Assembly (NCBI GenBank): GCA_012729635.1
Contig: JAAYCT010000024.1
Coordinates: forward strand, 147,040-211,039
Direction: 5' to 3'
From: Clostridiaceae bacterium
GTDB lineage: Bacteria > Bacillota > Clostridia > Saccharofermentanales > Saccharofermentanaceae
DNA: 64,000 bases
Shown: in pieces, positions 44,081 to 52,819 of the stretch
Layout: every line of letters starts with the position of its first letter
Numbering within the stretch: the first letter of the stretch is position 1
Position numbers and translations under genes: made by a program
The notes under the pieces: generated by a model
Databases searched by the model: none
Seen by the model: the letters and a program-made list of their open reading frames with translations, nothing else
Told to the model about the DNA's origin: nothing

Positions 44081-45538
44081 TCACTCAATGTATTGAGCAT
44101 ATTTTCCGAAGACGACTCCGTCTTCGGACAAGGAATCTTCCCCGGACGGGCCGGGATCGCTCCCTTCGATCGAGGCGGGAGCACCGGATTCCTCTTCCTC
44201 AAAAAACAGGGTTCGTTTCGGCCACCACTTCATATGGACGGTTTTGGTCGGACCCTGACGGTTCTTCGCCAAAATAATTTCCGCATCTTCAATCTCCGGC
44301 TTCGCCAGCGAAGAGTCATAATATTTCGACCGGTAAATAAAAATGACCATATCGGCATCCTGTTCAATGGCTCCCGAATCACGAAGATCCGACAGAATCG
44401 GGCGGTGCTCATCACGATTTTCGGCGCCTCTTGAAAGCTGAGACAACGCGATAACCGGAACTTCCAATTCCTTGGCCATAATCTTCAGAGATCTCGAAAT
44501 ATCGGAGATCTCTTGCTGTCGGTTTCCGAAGCTTCTGCCGCCCGCCGGCGACATCAGTTGCATATAGTCCACGACTACAAGACCGAGTCGATTTTCATTT
44601 TTTAGTTTTCTACATTGAGCCATCATTTCAACCGTATTAATCCCCGAACGATCATCAATGAAAAACGGAGCGGAAGAGATGGTTTTCAACGCCTTCGAAA
44701 TTTCTTTCCAGTCCTCCTGGCTCACATTTGCATTTTGAAGCTTGAACGTGCTGATTGCGGCCTTGGAAGATAATATACGGTTTCCGATTTCCTCTTTTGA
44801 CATTTCGAGGCTGAAGAAAGCGACATGTGTATTGTAGAAAATCGAGGTGTTGGTCGCGATATTGACGACCAGAGCGGACTTCCCCATCGCGGGTCGTGCC
44901 GCAACAATAACCAGTGAGCCCGGTCGAAGCCCGCCGGTCGCCTGGTCCAATTTCGGGAATCCGGTCCGCACGACCTTGCGGTCTTTCTTGCCCTGACTGA
45001 CGGCCATCACTTCCTGTAGCGTTCTTCTCAGGATTTCACTAATACTCTCGAACCCTTTACCGGCGGGGTTTTCCCGCATTTCCGAGAGGCGTTGAATCGC
45101 GATATCTACAAGATTGTTGGCCTCCTGATCTCCCTCGTAGGAAGTCTTGATAATCTCGTCGAGCGATCCGATCAGTCTTCGAAGCAGCGCCTTTTGTCGA
45201 ACGATCGAAGCATACTGAGCGATATTGGAGCGAATAATCATCAAATCGGACAGTTTGCTGATATAGGCGGTTCCGCCGACCGTCTCGAGCTCGCCTTTTC
45301 TCGTGAGTCGCTCGGAAACGGTGATGATATCGACTGCGTTCCTCTCCGAGGCAAGCTCCAGAATCGCCCGGAAAATCAACCGGTTTCCCGGATGATAAAA
45401 ATCGTCCGGATCCAGCGTCGTTATGGCGACCGTCATCGCCTGCTCGCTGTCCAGACAAGCACAAATAACGGCTTGCTCAGCCTGTACGCTCTGAGGCGGG
45501 ACTCTGCCCGAAACACTGTTCGCGGACGATTTGGCCAT
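44081..45538 (-). CDS. dnaB: Replicative DNA helicase
   Basis: A 485-residue DnaB. An N-terminal helical domain (PPQSVQAEQAVICACL) precedes the RecA-like motor with Walker A in AARPAMGKSALVVN, LGLVVVDYMQLM and the SRGAENRDEHRPILSDLRDSGAIEQDAD motif region. The ATG at 45536-45538 has GGAGG five bases upstream; the TTG 12 bases earlier overlaps that ribosome site and was rejected. It follows rplI, the conserved Firmicutes order. Confidence 0.96.
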   Translation of the reverse strand: MAKSSANSVSGRVPPQSVQAEQAVICACLDSEQAMTVAITTLDPDDFYHPGNRLIFRAILELASERNAVDIITVSERLTRKGELETVGGTAYISKLSDLMIIRSNIAQYASIVRQKALLRRLIGSLDEIIKTSYEGDQEANNLVDIAIQRLSEMRENPAGKGFESISEILRRTLQEVMAVSQGKKDRKVVRTGFPKLDQATGGLRPGSLVIVAARPAMGKSALVVNIATNTSIFYNTHVAFFSLEMSKEEIGNRILSSKAAISTFKLQNANVSQEDWKEISKALKTISSAPFFIDDRSGINTVEMMAQCRKLKNENRLGLVVVDYMQLMSPAGGRSFGNRQQEISDISRSLKIMAKELEVPVIALSQLSRGAENRDEHRPILSDLRDSGAIEQDADMVIFIYRSKYYDSSLAKPEIEDAEIILAKNRQGPTKTVHMKWWPKRTLFFEEEESGAPASIEGSDPGPSGEDSLSEDGVVFGKYAQYIE

Positions 45539-45561
45539 TCGTTCCTCCAAAAAACTCAGAA

Positions 45562-46008
45562 TCAGTTGACGGTCTTGACCTCGACCGTAATGGTGACGGC
45601 TACTTCCGGATGAAGCTTAAGGGATATTTCATATTCTCCCGCTGTCTTTATCGGGCTCTTCAGAGAAATGTTTTTCTTATCCACGGTAAATCCGAGTTTC
45701 TTAAGCCCTTCGGAGATATCCGCCGAGGTCGCGGCTCCGTATAGCTTTCCGCCCTCTCCCGCCTTGAGTTGCAGGATAATTTTCTGCCCGGATATCCGTG
45801 CGGCGATTTCTTCCGCCTCTTCTTTTTCTCGCTTCGCTCGTTCCGCCAATGCTCCCTTTTTCATTCGAACCGAATTCAGGTTGGATGCGGTCGCCTCCAA
45901 AGCCAGTTTTCTTTTCAGCAAAAAATTTCTGGCGTATCCGTCGTTTACGTTAACAATATCATCCGCTTTTCCCAGTCCGTCAACATCCGAGAGCAATATT
46001 ACTTTCAT
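45562..46008 (-). CDS. rplI: 50S ribosomal protein L9
   Basis: A 148-residue L9: the N-terminal domain [21 protein letters not shown] with the [16 protein letters not shown] rRNA-binding stretch, a long connecting helix, and the C-terminal [16 protein letters not shown]. The ATG at 46006-46008 gives the universal MKVILL start. Its strong GGAGG lies 27 bases upstream with a small hairpin in between; an in-frame TTG at 46023 is closer to that site but would add five unusual residues. Confidence 0.94.
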   Translation of the reverse strand: MKVILLSDVDGLGKADDIVNVNDGYARNFLLKRKLALEATASNLNSVRMKKGALAERAKREKEEAEEIAARISGQKIILQLKAGEGGKLYGAATSADISEGLKKLGFTVDKKNISLKSPIKTAGEYEISLKLHPEVAVTITVEVKTVN

Positions 46009-46016
46009 ATCCTGTT

Positions 46017-46040
46017 CGCGCAAAAAACGCGCGGTCCTCC
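46017..46040 (-). promoter_or_regulatory. Hairpin between Shine-Dalgarno and start of rplI
   Basis: GGAGG at 46036-46040 (minus strand) is followed by CGCGC, a 7-base T-rich loop and GCGCG (arms 46029-46033 and 46017-46021). If folded, the hairpin brings the ribosome site to about 10 bases from the rplI ATG. Confidence 0.5.
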
Positions 46041-46049
46041 TTCACGGTA

Positions 46050-46088
46050 TAAAAATCGGGCACCCTACGTCTTCGACGTTGGATGCCC
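46050..46088 (-). terminator. Intrinsic terminator/attenuator between rpsR and rplI
   Basis: A 14-base-pair stem with one mismatch and one G-U pair, starting GGGCATCC, with a GAA loop, at 46058-46088. On the minus strand it is followed by GATTTTTAT. It lies inside the rpsF-ssb-rpsR-rplI-dnaB cluster and would split it into two expression levels. Confidence 0.75.
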
Positions 46089-46157
46089 TGTAATTATAAA
46101 CTGTGTGAACGCGATTCGCAAATGCGATCGAGTATCCGTATCCGGTCCGAAAACCGA

Positions 46158-46427
46158 TCAGTCCACGATGTACGGAAGCAACGCAATGTGTCGGGCTCTC
46201 TTAATCGCTACGGTCAACTCGCGCTGATGTTTCGCGCAGTTTCCGGTCATACGCTTCGGAAGAATCTTGCCGCGCTCGGATATAAATTTACGCAGGCGTG
46301 CAACATCTTTATAGTCGATCTGCTCCACCTTATCCGCGCAAAAAGCACAGACCTTACGACGCATACGTCTCGGTCTCATGCCGCCGAAATCACGCCCGCC
46401 CGTACGGGGGCCTCTATTCTCTGACAT
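46158..46427 (-). CDS. rpsR: 30S ribosomal protein S18
   Basis: An 89-residue S18 with a basic, Gly/Arg-rich N-terminus and the conserved [35 protein letters not shown] core, here cited in family terms, ending [11 protein letters not shown]. The pair CAFC is a possible zinc-type cysteine pair. The ATG is 80 bases after ssb. Confidence 0.96.
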   Translation of the reverse strand: MSENRGPRTGGRDFGGMRPRRMRRKVCAFCADKVEQIDYKDVARLRKFISERGKILPKRMTGNCAKHQRELTVAIKRARHIALLPYIVD

Positions 46428-46507
46428 AGGGTTTCTCCTTTCAACTCAAATCAATCGGGTCGCCTTCTCTGAATTTGTCTTCCGGGGAAGGCGATTGCCG
46501 GGAATAA

Positions 46508-46951
46508 TCAAATATCGAACGGAAGATCAGCATTGTCGTCCATTGTCTCGGAAAAACCGATGTCCGTCTGAAGGGCGGGAGGCGGAGTCTGCGAAGAAGA
46601 GGCGGATGAGTCTCCGAATCCGGATGATCCGTCACGCTTCGAGTCAACAAACTCGATCTCGTCCACAGAAACCTCGGTAACAAATACGCGCTTTCCGTCC
46701 CGATCGTCATACGATCTTGACTGAAGATTGCCGACAATTCCGATTCGCGAGCCCTTTTGAAAGTATTGTCCCAACAACTTCGCTTGCTGACGCCAAGCGA
46801 CACAGTTGATGAAATCCGCCTGTCGCTCCCCGTTTGCAGTCTTGAAACGTCGGTCCACGGCAACGGTGAAACTGCAAAACTCCACCTGATTCTGCGTGGT
46901 CTTTACTTCCGGATCTTTGGTCAGTCGTCCGACAAGAATGACTTTGTTCAT
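46508..46951 (-). CDS. ssb: Single-stranded DNA-binding protein
   Basis: A 147-residue SSB. The OB fold opens MNKVILVGRLTKDPEV and contains DFINCVAWRQQAKLLGQYFQKGSRIGIVG. A Gly/Ser/Pro linker leads to the acidic tip DNADLPFDI, which binds partner proteins; the tip is followed by two extra residues compared with the classical DDDIPF end. The ATG has GGGAGAG upstream. It sits between rpsF and rpsR. Confidence 0.95.
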   Translation of the reverse strand: MNKVILVGRLTKDPEVKTTQNQVEFCSFTVAVDRRFKTANGERQADFINCVAWRQQAKLLGQYFQKGSRIGIVGNLQSRSYDDRDGKRVFVTEVSVDEIEFVDSKRDGSSGFGDSSASSSQTPPPALQTDIGFSETMDDNADLPFDI

Positions 46952-46972
46952 AGTATCTCTCCCTTATCGTGA

Positions 46973-47260
46973 TTACTCATCGGTTCGGATAATCAAATAT
47001 CGCAATACGCCTTCGGTAATCTTCAGAACACGTTCGATTTCCTTCGGGAAATCCGGCTCCGACGAAAAGTTGAACTGAAGGTAGAAGCCTTCTTTCTGAT
47101 CCTTGATCTCATAAGCCATGCGCTTCATCCCCAAGGTTTCCTGGACCTCGACGGTCGCTTGGGTTTCGAGCTTGGTCTTGATCGTCTCGGTCATGGAAGC
47201 AACGCCTTCCTCCCCGAGAGCCGGGCTTAAGACGACGATCATCTCATACTTGTTTGCCAT
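46973..47260 (-). CDS. rpsF: 30S ribosomal protein S6
   Basis: A 95-residue S6: MANKYEMIVVLSPALGEEG, then GMKRMAYEIKDQKEGFYLQFNF and a final VLRYLIIRTDE. It forms a dimer with S18 on the 30S platform. The ATG has GGAGGTG upstream. First gene of the cluster, with a promoter and a probable S6:S18-binding leader. Confidence 0.96.
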   Translation of the reverse strand: MANKYEMIVVLSPALGEEGVASMTETIKTKLETQATVEVQETLGMKRMAYEIKDQKEGFYLQFNFSSEPDFPKEIERVLKITEGVLRYLIIRTDE

Positions 47261-47284
47261 TGAAATTCACCTCCTCCCGGACTG

Positions 47285-47312
47285 AACGGCCCTTACCCGA
47301 AGTAAGGGCGAG
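47285..47312 (-). promoter_or_regulatory. Candidate S6:S18-binding leader hairpin of rpsF
   Basis: On the minus strand a 7-base-pair stem CCCTTAC / GTAAGGG closes a TTCGG loop (47290-47308) and is followed directly by CCG. A hairpin with a nearby unpaired CCG just upstream of rpsF is the described S6:S18 autoregulatory motif. The location, within the ~90-base leader, fits. Confidence 0.55.
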
Positions 47313-47348
47313 GATGATAATAAGGCCGCATCCTTCGCGGCACGAGTT

Positions 47349-47377
47349 AGGTTAGCACAGTCACCGCTCTTCGTCAA
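47349..47377 (-). promoter_or_regulatory. Promoter of the rpsF operon
   Basis: On the minus strand: TTGACG (47372-47377), 17-base spacer, TAACCT (47349-47354). Confidence 0.65.
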
Positions 47378-47581
47378 GAAAAAGCTGTGCTCTCGCCGGA
47401 AATCGGAGATTCTTTTCGCGTATTGTCAAAATTCGACCGATCCTCAACCGAGGCCGCTTGCCCGGCCCGCACCCTGCCGACCGGATTAATATGTATGATA
47501 GCGCGAAAACAGACTTACTTCCACAGGATATATCCGAAAAATTGGTGCAATATTGCTTTCGGTCGAAAATCATTGCCTTGG
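47378..47581. other. Intergenic stretch without recognised feature
   Basis: About 200 bases between the rpsF promoter and the 3' end of the Sua5-YwlE gene. I see no conserved gene, tRNA or clear stem-loop; short frames here lack ribosome sites. Confidence 0.5.
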
Positions 47582-49249
47582 TTATAACGTGCTAACGCGC
47601 TTTTCCGAATCCGAAACACGAGCACTCAAGTCGTTCAATATGCTCGGAAAAGCCGCGGTAATCATTTCTTTGAAAAGTGATGCCATCTCCGTGTACTCCT
47701 GCAAGGAACCGCCGATCGGATCTTTAATGTCCCATCCTTGTATGTATTCGGATCGTATCTTCAGCCCGACTGCGGATTGGATATACGCCGCAAACGGGTA
47801 AATCCGGTCCGAAACTTTCGGATATTTCCGCCTTAATCCCTCTGCGATTCCCTCCTCCATGGCCAATATCAGACGAGCGCTGTTTACGACCGTTTCATCG
47901 GCCCTCCGGGAAACATGCCCGGACAGATCCGCATTGAAAAAACGTCTTACCGCCTCTTTCGCAAAGGGATTCGCTCCGGATCCCCCGGGGGTGGCAAGAC
48001 CGGCCGATCGGGCCTTCAAAAACACTTGAACGGAGGGGTTGTCCGCATCATGATAGGGACCGTTTAAATCAACGATGCGGTTGAATATCGCTTCGGCCAT
48101 CGGACTTCTGCACGTATTCCCGGTACAAACAAAAAGAACCGTCCGCTCTTTCGGATTCATCGAATGTGATGTCAACGGGGAATCGTCGGCCGCGGCTTTT
48201 TCGAGTCGGTTCATATAGGCTGTCGCAATTTCTCCGCGTCCGAATCCCGAGGCGAGTATCCGGTCAACACCGGAAAGGTCAAGCGAACGCAGTCCCGCGA
48301 ACAGTTTGTTTGCGGCAGATTCGACATCGGTATCCGGGCCGTATACATAATAGACCAATCGTTTCTTTTCGTTTTCCGGAAGCGCATTTTCAAGATGCAT
48401 CCGAGTACTCTCCCCGCAGAAAAGCCCGACACGCATCTTTGAATCCATAAGCAGAAATGTTTCTGCTTCTCTTAAAAAAACACGGTCGTGTCCGTCACTT
48501 CCCGGATGAACGATACGAACGGGAACACGCGGGGCATAGTGTCTGTATTTCATGCCGGGTGCACTCGGCGTCTCTTGATCGCTAGCATTTGTTTGGGTAC
48601 GGATACATCCGAACGAAAACCCGTTTTTTTCGCACGTCTCTTCGATCATCTCAGCGGTAACGGCACCGGGGCGCAGGATTACCGGCTCGGTTCCGGTAAC
48701 GTCGACGACCGTCGATTCCAAACCGACTTCACAGGGTCCGCCGTCGATGACACAGGCTATTTTCCCGTCCATGTCCCTCATGACATGCGATGCCCGTGTC
48801 GGAGAGGGCGTTCCGGACTCATTGGCCGAAGGCGCCGCTAAGGGCACCCGGGCAAGTCGAATGAAGTCCCTTGCGATCGAATTTTTGGGAATGCGGATTC
48901 CGACCGTCGGAAGCCCCGCGGTGACCGAATCCGGGATCCGTTCGGATTTTTTCATGACCAGTGTGATCGGTCCCGGCATAAATGCGTCAATCAGACATTC
49001 GGCAAGAAAGGATATGTTTTGAACCAACGGCGGAATATCTTCCTTTTCGGCAACATGAACAATCAAAGGATTGTCGGCCGGTCGGCCCTTGGCATCAAAA
49101 ATCCGGGCGACCGCCCGTTCGTCGAGCGCATTGGCTCCGAGCCCGTAAACAGTCTCCGTCGGGAAAGCGACGACGGATCCATCCGCGATCATTTGAGCCG
49201 GACGAATCAGGTCGTCGCGATTCCCGAACACGATCATTTCCGTCTTCAT
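47582..49249 (-). CDS. Fusion of threonylcarbamoyl-AMP synthase (Sua5/TsaC) and YwlE-type phosphatase
   Basis: A 555-residue two-domain protein. Residues 1-350 are a complete Sua5: the YrdC domain (VVAFPTETVYGLGANA, KGRPADNPLIVH, PGPITLVMK, GIRIPKN, PSANESGTPSPT) makes threonylcarbamoyl-AMP for t6A37 of tRNA, then the MKYRHYAP linker and the Sua5 domain. Residues 368-540 are a low-molecular-weight phosphatase: loop CTGNTCR (375-381) and the catalytic-acid loop DIKDPIGGS. The Thr in CTGNTCR and the DP-GGS pattern are those of YwlE, the protein-arginine phosphatase. In B. subtilis ywlC and ywlE are separate neighbours. No stop or frameshift separates the two domains. The ATG has GGAGGAG upstream. 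Confidence 0.92.
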   Translation of the reverse strand: MKTEMIVFGNRDDLIRPAQMIADGSVVAFPTETVYGLGANALDERAVARIFDAKGRPADNPLIVHVAEKEDIPPLVQNISFLAECLIDAFMPGPITLVMKKSERIPDSVTAGLPTVGIRIPKNSIARDFIRLARVPLAAPSANESGTPSPTRASHVMRDMDGKIACVIDGGPCEVGLESTVVDVTGTEPVILRPGAVTAEMIEETCEKNGFSFGCIRTQTNASDQETPSAPGMKYRHYAPRVPVRIVHPGSDGHDRVFLREAETFLLMDSKMRVGLFCGESTRMHLENALPENEKKRLVYYVYGPDTDVESAANKLFAGLRSLDLSGVDRILASGFGRGEIATAYMNRLEKAAADDSPLTSHSMNPKERTVLFVCTGNTCRSPMAEAIFNRIVDLNGPYHDADNPSVQVFLKARSAGLATPGGSGANPFAKEAVRRFFNADLSGHVSRRADETVVNSARLILAMEEGIAEGLRRKYPKVSDRIYPFAAYIQSAVGLKIRSEYIQGWDIKDPIGGSLQEYTEMASLFKEMITAAFPSILNDLSARVSDSEKRVSTL

Positions 49250-49264
49250 CCCCGCTCCTCCGAT

Positions 49265-50371
49265 TCAGTCGACCCGGTCATCCGGGTCGTTATCGTCACT
49301 CGAGTTTGCAAGACGATCCAGTTTCTCCGCGGCTGCGAGCGCGTTGATGATTTCGTCGATATCGCCGGCTAAAATCTCTTCCAGTCGATACAATGTCAGT
49401 CCGATACGATGATCCGAAACCCGTCCCTGATGATAGTTATAGGTTCGGATACGCTCGGACCGATCGCCGGTACCGACCTGAGATTTTCGCTCCGATGCGA
49501 TTTCTCCGATTTGCTTGGAGGAGGCCTTATCCTGAAGGCGACTCATCAGGACCGCCATCGCCTTATCCTTGTTTTTGTGTTGACTTCGCTGATCCTGACA
49601 CTGGACCACCATTCCCGTCGGAATGTGCGTAATCCGGATGGCCGAGTCGGTCTTGTTGATGTGCTGGCCGCCCGCACCGGAAGCGCGAAACGTGTCGATA
49701 CGAAGATCATTGGGGTTAATATCGATCTCGACGGCTTCCGCCTCGGGAAGAACGGCAACCGTAACCGTCGAAGTGTGGATCCGCCCGGAGGACTCCGTCA
49801 CCGGAACTCTCTGGACGCGGTGCACGCCGCTCTCATATTTAAACCGGCTGTACGCCCCTTTGCCTTCGATCGAAAAGACGATTTCTTTATAACCCCCGAG
49901 CTCGGTCTGGTTGCTGTCGATATCTTCGACAGTAAAGCCCCGGCTCTGCGCATATGCGGAATACATACCGTACAACACCCCGCAAAAAAGTGCCGCTTCC
50001 TCACCCCCGGCTCCCGCACGAATCTCTACGATAACCGATTTTTCGTCATTCGGATCTCTGGGTGCCGTCAATTCCGTAAGCCTAACTTCCAGACTGTCGA
50101 TATCATCCGAAAGCGCGTTCATCTCTTCTCTGGCCATCTCCCGGAGCTCTTCCTCGTCGGCTTCATTAAAAAGGATTCGGGCCTCCTTCAAGGCCGTTTT
50201 TTTATCCTCGAGTTCCCGATAAGAGGCAATGATCGGCTCGAGCTCTGAGAGTTCAATGCTCAGTTTTCGGTATCGTGTCTGATCCGAAAGAATTGTCGGA
50301 TCGGAAAGCGAAGCCAGAAGCTCCTCATAACGGTGAATATATTCAATTTGCCGATCATGCTCCGGGGTCAT
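49265..50371 (-). CDS. prfA: Peptide chain release factor 1
   Basis: A 368-residue class-I release factor. The GGQ motif lies in GAGGQHINKTDSAI and the UAG/UAA anticodon-like region follows the usual ESGVHRVQRVPVTE sequence (SGVHRVQRVPVTESSGRIHTS is conserved). The PxT stretch lies in this part. The ATG has AGAGG upstream and overlaps the GNAT gene by 17 bases. PrmC, which methylates the GGQ glutamine, is encoded upstream in the same cluster. Confidence 0.96.
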   Translation of the reverse strand: MTPEHDRQIEYIHRYEELLASLSDPTILSDQTRYRKLSIELSELEPIIASYRELEDKKTALKEARILFNEADEEELREMAREEMNALSDDIDSLEVRLTELTAPRDPNDEKSVIVEIRAGAGGEEAALFCGVLYGMYSAYAQSRGFTVEDIDSNQTELGGYKEIVFSIEGKGAYSRFKYESGVHRVQRVPVTESSGRIHTSTVTVAVLPEAEAVEIDINPNDLRIDTFRASGAGGQHINKTDSAIRITHIPTGMVVQCQDQRSQHKNKDKAMAVLMSRLQDKASSKQIGEIASERKSQVGTGDRSERIRTYNYHQGRVSDHRIGLTLYRLEEILAGDIDEIINALAAAEKLDRLANSSDDNDPDDRVD

Positions 50372-50939
50372 AGCTTATCCTCTTATCTTCCGATAAATCC
50401 AACCGGTACTCGACAGACGGAAATGTTCTTATACCGTCAAAACTCCGGTATATTCCGGCTCCGGTCTCCCGCATACCGAGCTTCACGAGCACCTTGCCGG
50501 ATGCCGGATTCTTCTCCGCATGACACGCGAAAAAATGACGGATCCCGATCTCATCACGCAAAAAGCGGATCATCTCGCGCGCCGCTTCGGTCGTATAACC
50601 GTTGCCCCAGTATTTTCGGGATATGATGTAACCGAACTCCATCGTATCCGACTCCCCGGCACGCCAAAAAGCGCCCATCGATCCGATCAATTCGCCGGTA
50701 TTGCGTAGAACGATGCCCCAGGAGTCATAGCAGTCGGGGCGTGAGGCGTTTTTTTCAAGCGTATCCAGCCAGACATGCGTATCATCGATCGTCCGGTGGC
50801 AATTCCATAACATAAATCGTGTCGTCTCCGGATCGCTCGCCCAATTCTCGAAAATCGCCTCTGCGTCATCCCGATGGATCGGTCGGAGCAAAAGGCGTTT
50901 TGTCTCAAGCGGTATCACGCCCTTGTGTGTGTACTTCAC
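50355..50939 (-). CDS. GNAT-family acetyltransferase (RimJ/RimL type)
   Basis: A 194-residue acetyltransferase: LETKRLLLRPIHRDDAEAIF opens the domain, EFGYIISRKYWGNGYTTEAAREMIRF holds the acetyl-CoA loop, and NPASGKVLVKLGMRETG closes it. The RimJ/RimL subgroup acetylates N-termini of ribosomal proteins or small amines; the substrate is unknown here. It starts with GTG, whose first base is the last base of the DUF1836 stop codon. It sits between DUF1836 and prfA, not part of the conserved prmC-prfA core in most relatives. Confidence 0.85.
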   Translation of the reverse strand: MKYTHKGVIPLETKRLLLRPIHRDDAEAIFENWASDPETTRFMLWNCHRTIDDTHVWLDTLEKNASRPDCYDSWGIVLRNTGELIGSMGAFWRAGESDTMEFGYIISRKYWGNGYTTEAAREMIRFLRDEIGIRHFFACHAEKNPASGKVLVKLGMRETGAGIYRSFDGIRTFPSVEYRLDLSEDKRISYDPGA

Positions 50940-51574
50940 TACTCTTCCTTTCCGAGCATATCGATAATCTTCTGCGCCATCATCACACGAACGCGCGCGT
51001 CGATCGCCAGATTCAGCGCGGTCAAGGTCAGGCTTTTTCTTCGGGCAATCCGCTCGGCGGATACTCCCGAATCCGTCCCGGCCGCTTCGGTGACCCGCGG
51101 CATCAAAATCTCCCGAACCTCGGAAAGGGCCTCCTTCTGCGCTTTCAGAAAATACTCGTAAAGCTCCCGGTCCTCATTGCCGTTGCGTGCGTTTTCCAAA
51201 AGCACCGAAAGATCCGATATCGACAAAACCGGCTTAAGTGAACACAAAATCGACAGAAGTGCCAAATGGCCTCTCGAGTATTTCTTTCCGCTCGCCCTCG
51301 GCAACAGTCCGTCCTTGGTATAGTTATTGACCATCGCCTGCGTAAGGAGACGCTCATCGGTATTTCGACCGTAAAAGGCCAGTTGACGATCCATCATCGT
51401 TAGGACCTGATCCATGTACAAATCAAAATCGGGAAGTCGCTCCCACTCGGTCAGCTCCGTATTGGGGATATCCTCCAGCCACAGCCGAAAACGCTCCGCG
51501 CGCTCCGCCGGGATACCTCTCACTTTTCGGGGAGACTGAACATTTTCGATGATGGGGCAATCGTTTTTAGCCAT
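50939..51574 (-). CDS. DUF1836 family protein
   Basis: A 211-residue protein with the DUF1836 signature: LPDFDLYMDQVLTMMD, then LTQAMVNNYTKDGLLPRASGKKYSRGHLALLSILCSLKPVLSIS, read as a MerR-like winged-helix start (TKDGLLP...KKYSR.H). The domain is common in Clostridia and looks like a DNA-binding domain, but no function is proven. The ATG has GGAGG seven bases upstream. Confidence 0.82.
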   Translation of the reverse strand: MAKNDCPIIENVQSPRKVRGIPAERAERFRLWLEDIPNTELTEWERLPDFDLYMDQVLTMMDRQLAFYGRNTDERLLTQAMVNNYTKDGLLPRASGKKYSRGHLALLSILCSLKPVLSISDLSVLLENARNGNEDRELYEYFLKAQKEALSEVREILMPRVTEAAGTDSGVSAERIARRKSLTLTALNLAIDARVRVMMAQKIIDMLGKEE

Positions 51575-51613
51575 ACATTTTCCTCCGGGGAAACAAAGTG
51601 TAAGAAAATGGTA

Positions 51614-51838
51614 TCACATCTTTCGATCGATGTCGCTGTCGGACGATTCCACGAGTACGCATGCTTTCTCAAGCGCACTGCGCATCAAAACCATCTTGCG
51701 TCCGCAGTTCAGACACTCCATCGTAACGTCTCCGGAGACTCGGATGAGAAGCCATTTTCTTCCTCCGCAGGGATGTGGTTTTTTTAACGTCACAATCTGA
51801 CCGGCCGTGAACGGAAAAAGAAAAAACTCCCTGCCCAT
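51614..51838 (-). CDS. DUF951 family small protein
   Basis: A 74-residue protein: FTAGQIVTLKKPHPCGGRKWLLIRVSGDVTMECLNCGRKM, with HPCG and CLNCG cysteines suggesting a small zinc site. DUF951 proteins are found in Firmicutes next to translation or replication genes; function unknown. The ATG has AGGAG six bases upstream. It follows prmC by 9 bases. Confidence 0.85.
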   Translation of the reverse strand: MGREFFLFPFTAGQIVTLKKPHPCGGRKWLLIRVSGDVTMECLNCGRKMVLMRSALEKACVLVESSDSDIDRKM

Positions 51839-51847
51839 TTATTTCTC

Positions 51848-52819
51848 CTATTCCTGCTTTATGAGCTCCGGAGTATACCGTCCGGCGGTCACTCGGTCCT
51901 GCCCTCCGAAATCCGAAAGACACGATATCTCACTGAACCCTTGTGCACGAAACAAATCCGCGACAGCTTCTCGCTGATCATACCCGTGTTCAACAAGAAG
52001 AATTCCTCCCGGCCGCAAACCGTTCCCGATTCGATTGAGAATCGCGCGAAGTACATGGAGTCCGTCCGTTCCGCCCGACAGTGCTTCTTTCGGTTCAAAA
52101 CACGACACCTCGGGCATCAGATCCGAAATCATGTCCTCACGAATATAGGGCGGATTCGAAACGATGAGGTCTGCCGAAGCATCGCCCCACCAATCCGCGA
52201 TCTCACCTGTATCCGGAAACAGATTACAGTGGAAAAGCCGAATCAGTTCCGGTTCACGGGCATGATCGATATTCTTCCGTGCGTAGTACTCTGCCGCTTC
52301 GGAAAGCTCGGTTAACGCGGTCCGATAGGAAACCAGATACCCGCTTAACACATTGGAAATCGACAGTCCGATACATCCGGATCCCGTGCAAAGATCCATA
52401 ATCCGAACGGGCTCCCCGGTGCGCTCCGCTTGAAGAATGGGTACTTCCCCGAGTCCGCGAAACAGAAACGACCGATCGATGCCGAGCGCGAAAAGCGCGG
52501 CGCCCACCAGTATCTCACTGTCCTGTCTCGGTACAAGCACACCGGGGCCGACCGAAAAAGAGTCCCTGTAAAAAAACGTCTCTCCGAGAATATAATCCAA
52601 CGGTTCCCGATTGCATCTTCGCAAAACGGTATCCTCAATCCGCGAAAGCTCATCCGGAGAAAACATATCTTCGACCCGGTCGCTCTTTTCGAAAAGCAGG
52701 ATTGCCCGTTTTTTCTCGGCAATCCGGGAAATCATAATCCGCAACTCTGTCGCCGGATCCTCGATTCCGGCCGAACGGAGCTTGTTGATTTGATTGTTTC
52801 TCCAGTCCGACCAGTTCAC
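51848..52819 (-). CDS. prmC: Peptide chain release factor N5-glutamine methyltransferase
   Basis: A 323-residue SAM-dependent enzyme that methylates the GGQ glutamine of release factors. The substrate motif NPPYI (DLIVSNPPYIREDM) and SAM motif MDLCTGSGCIGLSI are present, after an N-terminal helical domain. GEPLDYILGE..F is normal (REPLDYILGETFFYRD). A short insertion precedes the SAM motif, making it longer than the ~285-residue norm. The start codon is GTG, overlapping the DUF1385 stop (GTGA). Confidence 0.93.
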   Translation of the reverse strand: MNWSDWRNNQINKLRSAGIEDPATELRIMISRIAEKKRAILLFEKSDRVEDMFSPDELSRIEDTVLRRCNREPLDYILGETFFYRDSFSVGPGVLVPRQDSEILVGAALFALGIDRSFLFRGLGEVPILQAERTGEPVRIMDLCTGSGCIGLSISNVLSGYLVSYRTALTELSEAAEYYARKNIDHAREPELIRLFHCNLFPDTGEIADWWGDASADLIVSNPPYIREDMISDLMPEVSCFEPKEALSGGTDGLHVLRAILNRIGNGLRPGGILLVEHGYDQREAVADLFRAQGFSEISCLSDFGGQDRVTAGRYTPELIKQE

